Of a stretch of DNA of 7,963 nt, positions 1 through 6,672 are shown piece after piece (positions within the stretch are counted from its first letter, which is position 1; the number at the start of each line of letters is the position of its first letter). The translations under genes and the position numbers were made by a program. Under the pieces are notes generated by a model, which did no database searches, was not told the origin of the DNA, and saw only the letters and a list, made by a program, of their open reading frames with translations. This stretch comes from Nitrospina sp. (GTDB lineage Bacteria > Nitrospinota > Nitrospinia > Nitrospinales > VA-1), in NCBI GenBank assembly GCA_003545625.1, contig DODH01000297.1:1-7963 (forward strand). The letters are read 5' to 3'.

Positions 1-1
1 G

Positions 2-1207
2 CTTGCCTTCAATCAGGTAAAGTTAGAGGCCTCTCTGGAACATTTGGTCAGCTGCCCGGAAATTGTTGAAAATATTATCCTCTCAACCTGCAATCGGGTT
101 GAAATTTATGCCCGCGTTGAAAACTCTGACCAAGGTATTCAGCTGCTAAAAGATTTCATTAGTGATTACCATGGGCTTTCGCGGGGGAGTCTGGATCAGT
201 ATTTTTACAGCTACCGGGATAATCAGGCCATAGAACATCTCTTCAGGGTTTCCGCAAGTTTGGACTCGATGATTTTGGGGGAGGCTCAGATTCTGGGGCA
301 GGTGAAGGATGCCTACAGCACGGCCCGGGCTTTAAGTTCAACCGGCCTGGTTTTGAACCAGTTGTTTGAAAAGGCCTTCAATGTTGCAAAAAAAGTAAGA
401 GAAGAGACGGGGATTTCAGAACGGGGAGTTTCTATCAGTTCCGCTGCAGTGGAACTGGCAAAAAAGATCTTTGAGGATTTGGAAAATCACTCGGTAATGC
501 TGGTGGGAACGGGTGAAATGGCAGAACTAGCCGCAAAACACCTTATATCCTACGGTGTTAAAACGGTATACGTCGCAAGCAGAACTTATGAGCGAGCCAT
601 TGCCCTTGCCCAAACCTTGAATGGATGCGCGCTGGACTTTGATGCTTTTAAAGAGGAATTGTACCGGGCGGATATTGTCATCACTTCGACTGCCGCACCG
701 ACATTCATCATTCATAAGGAAATGATAGAGCAGGCGATACATAAAAGAAAAAATAAACCGATATTCCTTATCGATATTGCTGTTCCCAGGGATATAGCAC
801 CCGAGGTGAACGATTTGGAGAACGTTTATCTCTATGATATTGATGATCTGCAGAATGTGGTTAACGCAAATATGGAAGAACGGCAGAAGGAAGCTGAAAA
901 TGCCATGGAGATCATTAAGGAGGAAGTCACTAAGTTTAACAATTGGTTCTCCACCTTGGACGTGGTTCCTACCATTATTGAAATGCGTAACCGTGCCGAG
1001 GAGATGCGCAAAATTGAAGTGGAGAAAACATTCAAAAACCTCTCTCATCTTTCTAGCAATGATCAGAAGGCCATCCACCAATTGACCCAATCATTGGTCA
1101 ATAAAATTCTGCATAAGCCTACCATCAACCTTAAAAAGAAAATCCAGTCCAAGGATGGCCATGTCTATTTACAGGTCATTCGTCACTTATTCCATTTGGA
1201 CGATTAA
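2..1207 (+). CDS. hemA: Glutamyl-tRNA reductase, 5'-truncated by window edge
   Basis: Reduces glutamyl-tRNA(Glu) with NADPH to glutamate-1-semialdehyde, the first committed step of C5-pathway tetrapyrrole synthesis in the cytosol. The frame is open to the window edge; the visible protein begins LAFNQVKLEASLEHL, which matches roughly residue 20 of the family, so about 20 N-terminal residues are missing. The TTG at 44 is internal and not the real start. Visible signatures: STCNRVEIY with the catalytic Cys codon at 89-91; SLDSMILGEAQILGQVK in the catalytic domain; the NADPH Rossmann motif VGTGEMAEL near 503-529; VASRTYERA and DIVITSTAAP; then IDIAVPRDI and a C-terminal dimerisation helix region ending FHLDD. 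The stop codon TAA is followed directly by the hemC ATG, so the two genes are almost certainly cotranscribed and translationally coupled. No internal damage is seen. Confidence 0.97.
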   Translation, partial: LAFNQVKLEASLEHLVSCPEIVENIILSTCNRVEIYARVENSDQGIQLLKDFISDYHGLSRGSLDQYFYSYRDNQAIEHLFRVSASLDSMILGEAQILGQVKDAYSTARALSSTGLVLNQLFEKAFNVAKKVREETGISERGVSISSAAVELAKKIFEDLENHSVMLVGTGEMAELAAKHLISYGVKTVYVASRTYERAIALAQTLNGCALDFDAFKEELYRADIVITSTAAPTFIIHKEMIEQAIHKRKNKPIFLIDIAVPRDIAPEVNDLENVYLYDIDDLQNVVNANMEERQKEAENAMEIIKEEVTKFNNWFSTLDVVPTIIEMRNRAEEMRKIEVEKTFKNLSHLSSNDQKAIHQLTQSLVNKILHKPTINLKKKIQSKDGHVYLQVIRHLFHLDD

Positions 1208-2137
1208 ATGGAATCCCGAAAAATTAGAATTGGCAGCAGAGGGAGTCCCCTGGCATTGTGGCAGGCTAACTGGATTAAGGACCAGTTGGAATCACGGAAT
1301 CCGGATATTCCTGTGGAAATTGTCATCATAAAAACTTCTGGAGATAAGATCCAGGATGTTCCGTTAGCTAAAATTGGCGGGAAGGGTTTGTTCGTTAAGG
1401 AATTAGAAGAGGCCTTGTTGAGAAAAGATGTCGATTTTGCCGTTCATAGCATGAAAGATATGCCTATAAAATTTCCCTTTGCTTTATGTATCGCGTCAGT
1501 GACAAAAAGGGAGAATCCTTTTGACGCTTTGATTTCAAGAAACAACATAAAGCTAAACGATTTGCCAAAAGGCGCAAAGATCGGGACAGGCAGTTTGAGG
1601 AGGGCTTCGCAATTGCTTCATTACCGTCCGGATCTGAATTTGATTCCCCTTCGTGGCAACGTCGAAACGCGTATAAAGAAACTGGAGACAGAAGGTCTGG
1701 ACGCAATCATTCTTGCTACGGCAGGTCTTATTCGTTTGGGTTGGGGTGATAAAATTACAGAAATCATTAGCCCTGAAATTTTATTACCAGCCATGGGGCA
1801 GGGTGCAGTGGGGATAGAAGCCCGTAAACACGATGTTGACAACCAGATCCTTCTGGCAGATATGGATGATGAAAACACGCACCTCGCCTTGGACGCGGAA
1901 AGGGCCGTCGTCACTCAGCTTGAAGGCGGCTGCAATGTTCCCATTGGCGCATTTGCGACCATAGAAGGTAATGAAATGACATTAAGAGGACTGGTCGCAA
2001 GCCTTGACGGAAAGACCTTATACAAAAAAGAATTAAAAGGAGACAAAGTCAATGCAGTTGCCTTGGGTAATGAAATGGGCAACGCGCTATTAGATATGGG
2101 CGGCGATAAGATTATGCACGAAATTAATTCCACTTAA
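1208..2137 (+). CDS. hemC: Hydroxymethylbilane synthase (porphobilinogen deaminase)
   Basis: Polymerises four porphobilinogens into hydroxymethylbilane, a later cytosolic step in the same pathway as hemA. The 309-residue length is normal for the family. Domain 1 carries RIGSRGSPLALWQA (residues 7-20), GGKGLFVKELE (57-67) and AVHSMKDMP (78-86), whose Asp84 is the expected catalytic aspartate. GTGSLRRASQLL (126-137) and LRGNVETRIKKL (148-159) supply the cofactor and substrate arginines. LPAMGQGAVGIEAR lies at 193-206. LEGGCNVPIGAFA contains Cys242, the expected attachment site of the dipyrromethane cofactor. The ATG sits immediately after the hemA stop with only a weak purine stretch upstream, so translation probably depends on coupling to hemA. 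All key residues are present and the gene appears intact. Confidence 0.98.
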   Translation: MESRKIRIGSRGSPLALWQANWIKDQLESRNPDIPVEIVIIKTSGDKIQDVPLAKIGGKGLFVKELEEALLRKDVDFAVHSMKDMPIKFPFALCIASVTKRENPFDALISRNNIKLNDLPKGAKIGTGSLRRASQLLHYRPDLNLIPLRGNVETRIKKLETEGLDAIILATAGLIRLGWGDKITEIISPEILLPAMGQGAVGIEARKHDVDNQILLADMDDENTHLALDAERAVVTQLEGGCNVPIGAFATIEGNEMTLRGLVASLDGKTLYKKELKGDKVNAVALGNEMGNALLDMGGDKIMHEINST

Positions 2138-2155
2138 AGCGTAGTTATCCTAACT

Positions 2156-2164
2156 GGGAGAGGA
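2156..2164 (+). promoter_or_regulatory. Strong ribosome binding site that points to ATG 2168
   Basis: A purine-rich GGGAGAGGA lies 3 nt before the ATG at 2168 (core GGGAG about 7 nt away), a good Shine-Dalgarno arrangement. It is 26 nt from the ATG at 2191 that opens the CBS-domain frame, too far to serve it directly. It is therefore the main evidence that translation originally began at 2168. A small hairpin, AGTTA-TCC-TAACT, lies directly upstream at 2143-2155. Confidence 0.6.
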
Positions 2165-2167
2165 CGA

Positions 2168-2206
2168 ATGGATACGATTAGACTCTCTATATGCATAAGG
2201 ATATAA
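2168..2206 (+). other. 12-codon out-of-frame start segment of the CBS gene (probable frameshift remnant)
   Basis: From the ATG at 2168 the reading frame gives MDTIRLSICIRI and stops at 2204-2206. It overlaps the start of the CBS-domain frame at 2191 in a different frame. MDTIRLS followed by MHKDIKVI from the other frame would restore the usual start of CBS proteins (a V/L-x-D-x-M type lead-in before the first CBS strand). The junction CTCTCTATATG consists of two dinucleotide repeats and is prone to slippage. Either one base is missing here (sequence error or real mutation), or this is a short leader ORF. I favour the first reading. Confidence 0.5.
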
Positions 2207-2781
2207 AAGTGATCAAGTCAGAAGCGTCTGCCAAAGAAGCTGCTTGCATAATGAGGGATAGTTCAATCAGTTCATTATTGGTCATGGAAAAGGACGACTA
2301 TGTTGGAATCTTGACCCATCGTGATATGTCTGAGAAATTAGTTGCAGAAGGATTAGACCCGAATGGAGTCAAGGCGGCCTCATTGATGGAAAGTCCATTG
2401 ATTACCCTGGAGGCTTCCCTGCCTATGAATGAGGCTCTTCTTGCCATGAAGAAGAATCAAATTCGTCATATTGTAGCCACGGTAGACGGTAAGATAGCAG
2501 GAGTCTTATCAATTACTGACTTCGCCCGTTACCACAGTCTGAGCATTGCTGATCCGGTTTCTGAGTTTTGGAGCAATAGTGAAGCTTTGTTAGATGAAAA
2601 TACGTCTAATTATGCATTGGACAAACTGCTACACGGTATGGCTGACAAATTGGGTGATGAATCCAAAACGGCAAGAGCCATAAGGGACAAAGAGGCAACA
2701 CCATCAATCATACAATATGCAGTAGGAGAAGGGTTGAATGACTTTGCTGACATCTTGAAACTTTTTTCAAAAGAGGAATAA
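2191..2781 (+). CDS. Tandem CBS-domain protein with helical C-terminal extension
   Basis: Contains two CBS motifs, the paired module that usually binds adenosine nucleotides and regulates an attached or partner protein. CBS1 covers about residues 1-55, with SSISSLLVMEKDDYVGILTHRDM; CBS2 covers about 64-115, with IRHIVATVDGKIAGVLSITDFAR. Residues 116-196 form a soluble, charged, probably helical tail (SEFWSNSEALLDENTSNYA onward) that I do not recognise as a catalytic domain. There is no signal peptide or membrane segment. ATG 2191 is the only ATG available in this frame because a TAG lies in frame at 2179-2181, yet it has no ribosome binding site and removes the normal lead-in to CBS1. The Shine-Dalgarno instead serves ATG 2168 in another frame. 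The gene follows hemC by a short gap on the same strand and is likely in its operon. Its target is unknown. Confidence 0.85.
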   Translation: MHKDIKVIKSEASAKEAACIMRDSSISSLLVMEKDDYVGILTHRDMSEKLVAEGLDPNGVKAASLMESPLITLEASLPMNEALLAMKKNQIRHIVATVDGKIAGVLSITDFARYHSLSIADPVSEFWSNSEALLDENTSNYALDKLLHGMADKLGDESKTARAIRDKEATPSIIQYAVGEGLNDFADILKLFSKEE

Positions 2782-2793
2782 AGAGAAATGACC

Positions 2794-4032
2794 TCAAAGC
2801 CATATTTCCTGAGTTTTTAATCGTTCCGTGGCTAGTTCCCAGGCAGAGTCCCGAAAAATAGTGTTGCTGCCATTTTCCATCCGCGAGTAAATTTCACAAA
2901 CGTTTTTCGTAATAGTATTGCGGATTAATTTTTCCACATAGGTTCTGATCCCCATGCGCTTTACTTTCTCGGCATAAGAATCATCAAAAATCATGTTTCT
3001 TTCTACCGCACACCCGATCACTCCTCCGGCATTAACGATGAAATCCGTCAGCGATAAAATATTGCGGCGGTGGTGTAAATAATACTCTATGGGCTTGCTA
3101 CTTGGAGTATTTGCTCCTTGCAGAATATAACGGCACTGAATGCGGTCTACATTCCGTGCTGTGATGGCATCGGGTCTGGCCGCAGGAATTAGAATGTCGC
3201 AGGGTGCTTCCAGAAGCCAGTCTAGTTTGTCTGATGAAAACTTTCTGTCCACTTCAAAGGGATAATTATTCAGTCCACCTGGATTCCCGCGAATTTTATC
3301 CAATGCTTGCACATCCAGTCCATTTGGATTCCATAAAGCAATATTGATATCGGACGCCCCCACAAGAGTCGCACCCGATTCCTGCAACTTCCGGGCGGTG
3401 GGAGCGCCTACATTTCCAAAACCCTGGATAATAAATTTTGTTCTGGATAAATCTAATGTTTCGTCCCGGGACTCAAGAGCTTTAATGGCGGAAAATAAAC
3501 CGTGTGCAGTGAGTTCCCAGTCATCGATAGGGATCCCACCCTTTTCTACAGGCCTGCCTGCGCCGCCTCGTGAATGTTTTTCAATACCCAGTTTTCGCGT
3601 ATGGTTATTGTAAATAACTTGTATGTCATGCTCATTGGTTCCCATATCGGGTGCAGGAACATAGGCAGGCAATTCAAATAAACAATCGGCAAGTGTTTCT
3701 ATCAATTCCTTCCTGATAGCAGGATTGTCAGTCCGTTCAAATGATTCCAGGGTTATTCCTGCTTTGGCCCCGCCATAGGGTAGACAGGCGGAGCTATTTT
3801 TCATAGTCATAACCCGCGCCAGACGTGAAATTTCATTTAAGCTAAGGTCTTGAACCAGGCGTATGCCACCGAGGCCTGGTCCTCTTTGGGTATTGTCGAT
3901 AGAAACAAAACCCCATACCTTATTGCTATCTGGTTCGATAATTTGGTAGCACGCTTCCTGAGAAGTATTGGGGGTTTTCGAAAAGCGGTCCTGGTCCGCC
4001 GCTTTCTTCAAAAGTTCAAGTTTTAGGTTCAT
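2794..4032 (-). CDS. Glu/Leu/Phe/Val-type amino acid dehydrogenase
   Basis: A 412-residue member of the glutamate/leucine dehydrogenase family, which oxidatively deaminates an amino acid to its 2-oxo acid with NAD(P), or runs in reverse. The N-terminal domain has RGPGLGGIRL (50-59), MTMK with Lys78 for substrate carboxylate binding, LPYGGAKAGI with catalytic Lys90, and VPAPDMGTNEHD with catalytic Asp129. The cofactor domain has GFGNVG (204-209), an acidic residue at the end of the next strand (ASD, Asp228), GANTP (307-311) and LTDFIVNAGGVIG (328-340). The segment GRPVEKGGIPIDDWELTAHG (159-178) diverges from the common ATGxG form but keeps the Thr. Length and motifs suit a short hexameric enzyme; substrate preference (glutamate or a branched-chain amino acid) cannot be decided by eye. 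The start overlaps the upstream peptidase gene by 17 bp and has no clear ribosome binding site, so coupling is likely. Its 3' end is 12 bp from the convergent CBS gene. Confidence 0.93.
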   Translation of the reverse strand: MNLKLELLKKAADQDRFSKTPNTSQEACYQIIEPDSNKVWGFVSIDNTQRGPGLGGIRLVQDLSLNEISRLARVMTMKNSSACLPYGGAKAGITLESFERTDNPAIRKELIETLADCLFELPAYVPAPDMGTNEHDIQVIYNNHTRKLGIEKHSRGGAGRPVEKGGIPIDDWELTAHGLFSAIKALESRDETLDLSRTKFIIQGFGNVGAPTARKLQESGATLVGASDINIALWNPNGLDVQALDKIRGNPGGLNNYPFEVDRKFSSDKLDWLLEAPCDILIPAARPDAITARNVDRIQCRYILQGANTPSSKPIEYYLHHRRNILSLTDFIVNAGGVIGCAVERNMIFDDSYAEKVKRMGIRTYVEKLIRNTITKNVCEIYSRMENGSNTIFRDSAWELATERLKTQEIWL

Positions 4033-4678
4033 TGGGTGGCTGGTATAAGGATCGGAGTCTTCTTATCATATTAATCCGGTGGTAAATAAGGGAGTCGGGG
4101 TTCACCTTATTGCCTTGGAGGAGTAATAGCAAATCCAGGTAATGGTTGGTATTCAGCCCTAAATTTTTAATGAGTTTAAGTGCCATTCGGTCCGCTTCAA
4201 TTTCCTGGTTGATGCCAAATCCTTCTGGGATATCAACAGACAAGTCATAATGACTTTTGGATTGGGTAGGACCTGAATTATTTGCAGGTAAAATAGTTTC
4301 ATCATTAACAATGATGATTCCCATCCTTGAATAATAATGGCCCATTTTTAAATGGGCCAGTTCATGAGCCGCAACACAAATTCTACGGACGGGGTTAAGT
4401 TTTTCCAGAAACCTTTTGGTGATATTGATTTCTTGTCCTTTCGTAACCCAGGCATTATCAAATTCCCCATCCCAGATTACGGCTTTGTACATTCCGTAGT
4501 TATATGAGAAATTTGCTTTAATGACTTGATCAATGCTCGTCTGCCATTCAGACAGGGCTTCCTTGCATGAGGAAGATTGGTCCGGGATACAAAGCGTTTT
4601 AGTGGATTGACAACCCGAGAGCATAAATAGAATGAAAATTAAACCCCATAAATATTTGGTCAATTCCTGTTTAATCAT
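4016..4678 (-). CDS. Lipoprotein M48-type zinc metallopeptidase
   Basis: A small (220-residue) envelope protease. Residues 1-23 form a lipoprotein signal: basic N-terminus, hydrophobic WGLIFILFML, lipobox LSGC with Cys23 as the predicted lipidated residue. VAAHELAHLKMGHYY (102-116) holds the zinc-binding HExxH at 105-109. QEIEADRMALKLI (158-170) is the M48 ExxxD motif, with Glu159 as the third zinc ligand. IYHRINMIRRL (198-208) resembles the C-terminal H...RI segment of M48 peptidases. The chain is shorter than BepA or HtpX, lacks membrane spans and lacks TPR repeats, so it is a minimal secreted M48 domain. It heads an operon with the dehydrogenase gene, whose start it overlaps, and is divergent from nadC. 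Substrates are unknown; envelope protein quality control is the family-based guess. Confidence 0.85.
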   Translation of the reverse strand: MIKQELTKYLWGLIFILFMLSGCQSTKTLCIPDQSSSCKEALSEWQTSIDQVIKANFSYNYGMYKAVIWDGEFDNAWVTKGQEINITKRFLEKLNPVRRICVAAHELAHLKMGHYYSRMGIIIVNDETILPANNSGPTQSKSHYDLSVDIPEGFGINQEIEADRMALKLIKNLGLNTNHYLDLLLLLQGNKVNPDSLIYHRINMIRRLRSLYQPPNEPKT

Positions 4679-4721
4679 CTGATATTTGATATTCTGTTTC
4701 TTCTTGGCGATGAGGTTGGTA

Positions 4722-4739
4722 AAATGGTTGCAAATGGTT
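4722..4739. repeat. Direct repeat AAATGGTT x2, one helical turn apart, in the nadC upstream region
   Basis: AAATGGTT occurs at 4722-4729 and again at 4732-4739, giving a 10-bp period as expected for two regulator subunits on one DNA face. The palindrome CCTATAGG follows at 4741-4748. All of this lies in the 121-bp gap between the divergent peptidase operon and nadC. It may be a regulator site, but I do not recognise a known NAD-pathway operator in it and chance is possible. Confidence 0.25.
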
Positions 4740-4799
4740 TCCTATAGGTGAACAATCCTATTATTGAAATTTATATACCACTTTAACCGCGAAAATACG

Positions 4800-5648
4800 A
4801 TGCAAAATAAACCGCTCATGACCGCAGATATTGAGTCCCTTATCAATACCACACTGGAAGAAGACATCCAAAGCGGTGATATCACTACCCGAAATATTAT
4901 ATCTCAGGGACAACTCTGCGAGGCGGAACTGATTGCCAAGGAGGCTTTAATCCTATCTGGAATGGAAATTTTTAAGACCCTATTCCTGAAGCTCGACTCG
5001 CAAACCGTATTTCTCTCCGAACCTTTCCATGATGAGGATTTGGTAGCAAAGGGTGCTACGATTCTCAAATTGCGCTGTGATGGCATTAAAGCCCTGGAGG
5101 GGGAGCGGTCGGGATTAAACATTCTGCAATGGTTGAGTGGCATAGCCACATTGACCCGTAAGTATGTAGATAAGGCAAGCCCTGTTAGGGTTTTGGATAC
5201 GCGTAAAACCACTCCGGGCCTCAGGGTTTTTGAAAAATATGCGGTGAGTTGTGGTGGCGGTACCAATCATCGGTTTGGACTTTATGACGCGGTAATGATT
5301 AAGGATAATCATATTAAATCTGCCGGCAGTATTTTCCGAGCGGTTGAAAAAGTACGTGAAGCACTGGGCCATCAAAATATAATTGAAGTCGAAACCCAAA
5401 ACCTTGATGAAGTTCAGGAAGCATTAGATAATCGTGTCGGAATCATTATGCTGGATAATATGCCTATTGATATGATCCGTGAATCTGTTAAATTGATCGA
5501 TGGTCGGGCAAAAGTTGAAATCAGCGGTTGTGTTACATTGGAAAGGTTAGATGAGATATCCAGAACGGGAGCAGACTTTGTGTCTGTGGGAGCATTAACC
5601 CATTCTGCTCCGTCTGTTGATATCAGTATAAATATCATTACACCCTAG
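4800..5648 (+). CDS. nadC: Nicotinate-nucleotide pyrophosphorylase (quinolinate phosphoribosyltransferase)
   Basis: Converts quinolinate and PRPP to nicotinate mononucleotide, CO2 and PPi, joining de novo NAD synthesis to the shared final steps. Counting from ATG 4800 the protein has 282 residues, normal for the family. Visible signatures: EEDIQSGDITT (20-30); ERSGLNILQWLSGIAT (102-117); VLDTRKTTPGLRVFEKYAV (131-149), which supplies the basic active-site residues; GGGTNHRFGLYDAVMIKDNH (152-171); IEVETQNLDE (195-204); IMLDNM (216-221); and the phosphate-binding ISGCV...VSVGALTHSAP region (241-271). A TTG at 4764 would add 12 residues (with AGGTGA at 4746-4751, rather distant) and ATG 4818 would remove six. 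I prefer 4800 on alignment with the family but its ribosome binding site is poor. It has its own upstream region and stands apart from nadA/nadB, which are not in this window. Confidence 0.96.
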   Translation: MQNKPLMTADIESLINTTLEEDIQSGDITTRNIISQGQLCEAELIAKEALILSGMEIFKTLFLKLDSQTVFLSEPFHDEDLVAKGATILKLRCDGIKALEGERSGLNILQWLSGIATLTRKYVDKASPVRVLDTRKTTPGLRVFEKYAVSCGGGTNHRFGLYDAVMIKDNHIKSAGSIFRAVEKVREALGHQNIIEVETQNLDEVQEALDNRVGIIMLDNMPIDMIRESVKLIDGRAKVEISGCVTLERLDEISRTGADFVSVGALTHSAPSVDISINIITP

Positions 5649-5659
5649 AGTGTTAAACA

Positions 5660-5704
5660 ATGGCCCCACGCCTAGTGGTTGCCGTAGAGAAAATCATCGA
5701 ATAA
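5660..5704 (+). other. Possible 14-residue mini-ORF overlapping the left 36-bp repeat
   Basis: ATG at 5660 opens MAPRLVVAVEKIIE and stops at TAA 5702-5704, inside the left copy of the 36-bp repeat. The right copy, read in the matching frame on the minus strand, gives VATEKIIE and the same stop codon, without an ATG (a TGA lies upstream). Two of the four differences between copies are synonymous in this frame. This could be a leftover 3' end of a duplicated gene or a leader peptide, or coincidence. There is no clear ribosome binding site. Confidence 0.2.
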
Positions 5705-5713
5705 ATAGAGATA
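5678..5713 (+). repeat. Left copy of 36-bp inverted repeat, upstream of the IscU-like gene
   Basis: This 36-bp stretch, GTTGCC... through ...AATAGAGATA, recurs in inverted orientation at 6635-6670 with 32 of 36 identical bases; all four differences are transitions, and the last 18 bases are identical. It ends 10 nt before the ATG at 5724. Read toward that gene it holds a possible sigma70 layout: TTGCCG at 5679-5684, 17 bp, TAAATA at 5702-5707. The -10 match is weak. Confidence 0.85.
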
Positions 5714-5723
5714 TCCATAAATT

Positions 5724-6146
5724 ATGCCATGTAAGGATACGACATCTCAGATAACAGTGATCCTGGATGAAAGTGATTGCCTTATCAGTTTTGATTTTTC
5801 AAAATTAACCTGCCAGAAATCCGTCGGAGGGGGAACCGGTTTTGTGGAATTTTGTCGTGGTAAACACGTCGGTGAAGTGGTCAAGTTGGAGTTTAGTGAT
5901 CTGGTTGCCGACCTGAAGCTAACTGATTCGGAAGAACAATTCCTATTGTATTTGGAATGGGATGCTTTGGGAGCCGCTCTCAATCAATATCAGGGCAGTC
6001 CGCACGAAGTGGATCGGGACCGATATCAAATCGCCACCATTTCCTATGAATCCGATCAGGTTGAGATCCGGCAAATGGTAGCACCGCCGGCAGAAATGCC
6101 GAAGCTCATACCCTGTAGAAAACGGGCCGGAGAAAAAACTCCCTAA
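5724..6146 (+). CDS. Divergent IscU/NifU N-domain-like protein (possible Fe-S scaffold)
   Basis: A 140-residue soluble protein with no signal peptide or membrane span. By eye it aligns with IscU/NifU-N: C3-K-D5 with the CGD ligand motif, FDFSKLTC (23-30) with ARFKTYGC and hence Cys30 with the second Cys ligand, TGFVEFCRGKHVGEV (38-52) with the ...TEWVKGKSLDEA helix, and LEWDALGAALNQY (77-89) with the AEDAIKAAIADY helix. The usual third Cys next to that last helix is replaced by a hydrophobic residue near 74-75. The N-terminal helix of about 34 residues is also absent. A tail of about 50 residues, including IPCRKRAG with Cys131, is extra. The start is fixed by an in-frame TAA at 5718-5720. It converges on the DUF1566 gene with a 4-bp overlap and has the 36-bp repeat just upstream. 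The scaffold role is an inference from this alignment; other carrier or regulator functions are possible. Confidence 0.5.
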   Translation: MPCKDTTSQITVILDESDCLISFDFSKLTCQKSVGGGTGFVEFCRGKHVGEVVKLEFSDLVADLKLTDSEEQFLLYLEWDALGAALNQYQGSPHEVDRDRYQIATISYESDQVEIRQMVAPPAEMPKLIPCRKRAGEKTP

Positions 6147-6568
6147 TCATCTGGGTAAAGCCGAACCAGGCGAACATATCCCTGGGAATAGTCCTGATCG
6201 AATTGTTGCGAGTTGCCTGACAAATAAGAAAAATAGAACGCTGCCTGCTGGTCAAAGGGCAAACACCACGACGCATTTCCTCCACCCGTGGAAAATAACG
6301 GGTCGAGGTGAATTTCGCTGTTGGACCGGGCCATTATGGTGCTATCTGGAATAAAAATCTTTTCGATTTCTTCCCTTTCTGGAATACGCCAATCGTGGTA
6401 TCCGAGATAGTCTTTTTTATTCATCTCGTCGACAAATTGAAGGGCCTCCTGGAAAGTCAACCAATCCTGCGCTACCGGCCAGGAGTCTTCTTTGGACCAC
6501 ACTAAACCGGATTCATGGTCTAACAAGGTACCATCGCCTTTATCTTCAAACCTGCTGGTTGTATTCAT
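6143..6568 (-). CDS. DUF1566 (Lcl C-terminal-like) domain protein
   Basis: A 141-residue protein that is essentially one DUF1566 domain, a C-type-lectin-like fold common in surface and secreted proteins of Proteobacteria and relatives. Visible signatures: RFEDKGDGTLLDHESGLVW (6-24), LTFQEALQFVDEMN (37-50), GYHDWRIPEREEIEKIF (56-72) and the terminal YVRLVR (131-136). No signal peptide is seen, which is unusual for this domain and suggests a cytoplasmic protein or a lost leader. ATG 6568 is preferred over TTG 6583 because GGAG at 6578-6581 sits 9 nt upstream of it and would lie inside the longer version. The 3' end overlaps the convergent IscU-like gene by 4 bp. The right 36-bp repeat lies 66 nt upstream in the same relative orientation as the left copy has to its gene. 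Molecular role unknown; ligand binding is the family-based guess. Confidence 0.8.
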   Translation of the reverse strand: MNTTSRFEDKGDGTLLDHESGLVWSKEDSWPVAQDWLTFQEALQFVDEMNKKDYLGYHDWRIPEREEIEKIFIPDSTIMARSNSEIHLDPLFSTGGGNASWCLPFDQQAAFYFSYLSGNSQQFDQDYSQGYVRLVRLYPDD

Positions 6569-6634
6569 TTGCAAAAACTCCAAAAACTCACTAACTCGTG
6601 AATAACGAATAGAAATTTGAATTTAAATTAAGAG

Positions 6635-6670
6635 TATCTCTATTTATTCGATAATTTTCTCTGTAGCAAC
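6635..6670 (-). repeat. Right copy of 36-bp inverted repeat, upstream of the DUF1566 gene
   Basis: The reverse complement begins GTTGCTACAGAGAAAATT and matches the left copy at 5678-5713 in 32 of 36 positions. Read toward the DUF1566 gene it has TTGCTA, 17 bp, TAAATA, a slightly better -35 than the left copy. Both copies therefore point toward the gene they precede, with spacings of 10 nt (left) and 66 nt (right) to the start codons. Confidence 0.85.
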
Positions 6671-6672
6671 TC

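Noticed and set aside
44..46. TTG as the start of hemA
   Set aside because: The frame stays open to the window edge and upstream residues match the family N-terminus, so the gene is truncated by the window.
527..1090. 187-codon minus-strand frame inside hemA
   Set aside because: Antisense to a well-supported enzyme gene, with no recognisable domain; a frame shadow.
5666..5678. CCAC-GCCTA-GTGG as a terminator after nadC
   Set aside because: The stem is only 4 bp and no T-run follows.
5684..5704. VEKIIE as the lost N-terminal helix of the IscU-like protein (IscU begins with a YSEKVIDHY-type helix)
   Set aside because: The same sequence precedes the unrelated DUF1566 gene, it is in another frame, and stop codons separate it from the gene, so the likeness is probably accidental.
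5678..6670. An insertion sequence or complete transposon
   Set aside because: Neither gene resembles a transposase, and no target-site duplication was found outside the repeats.
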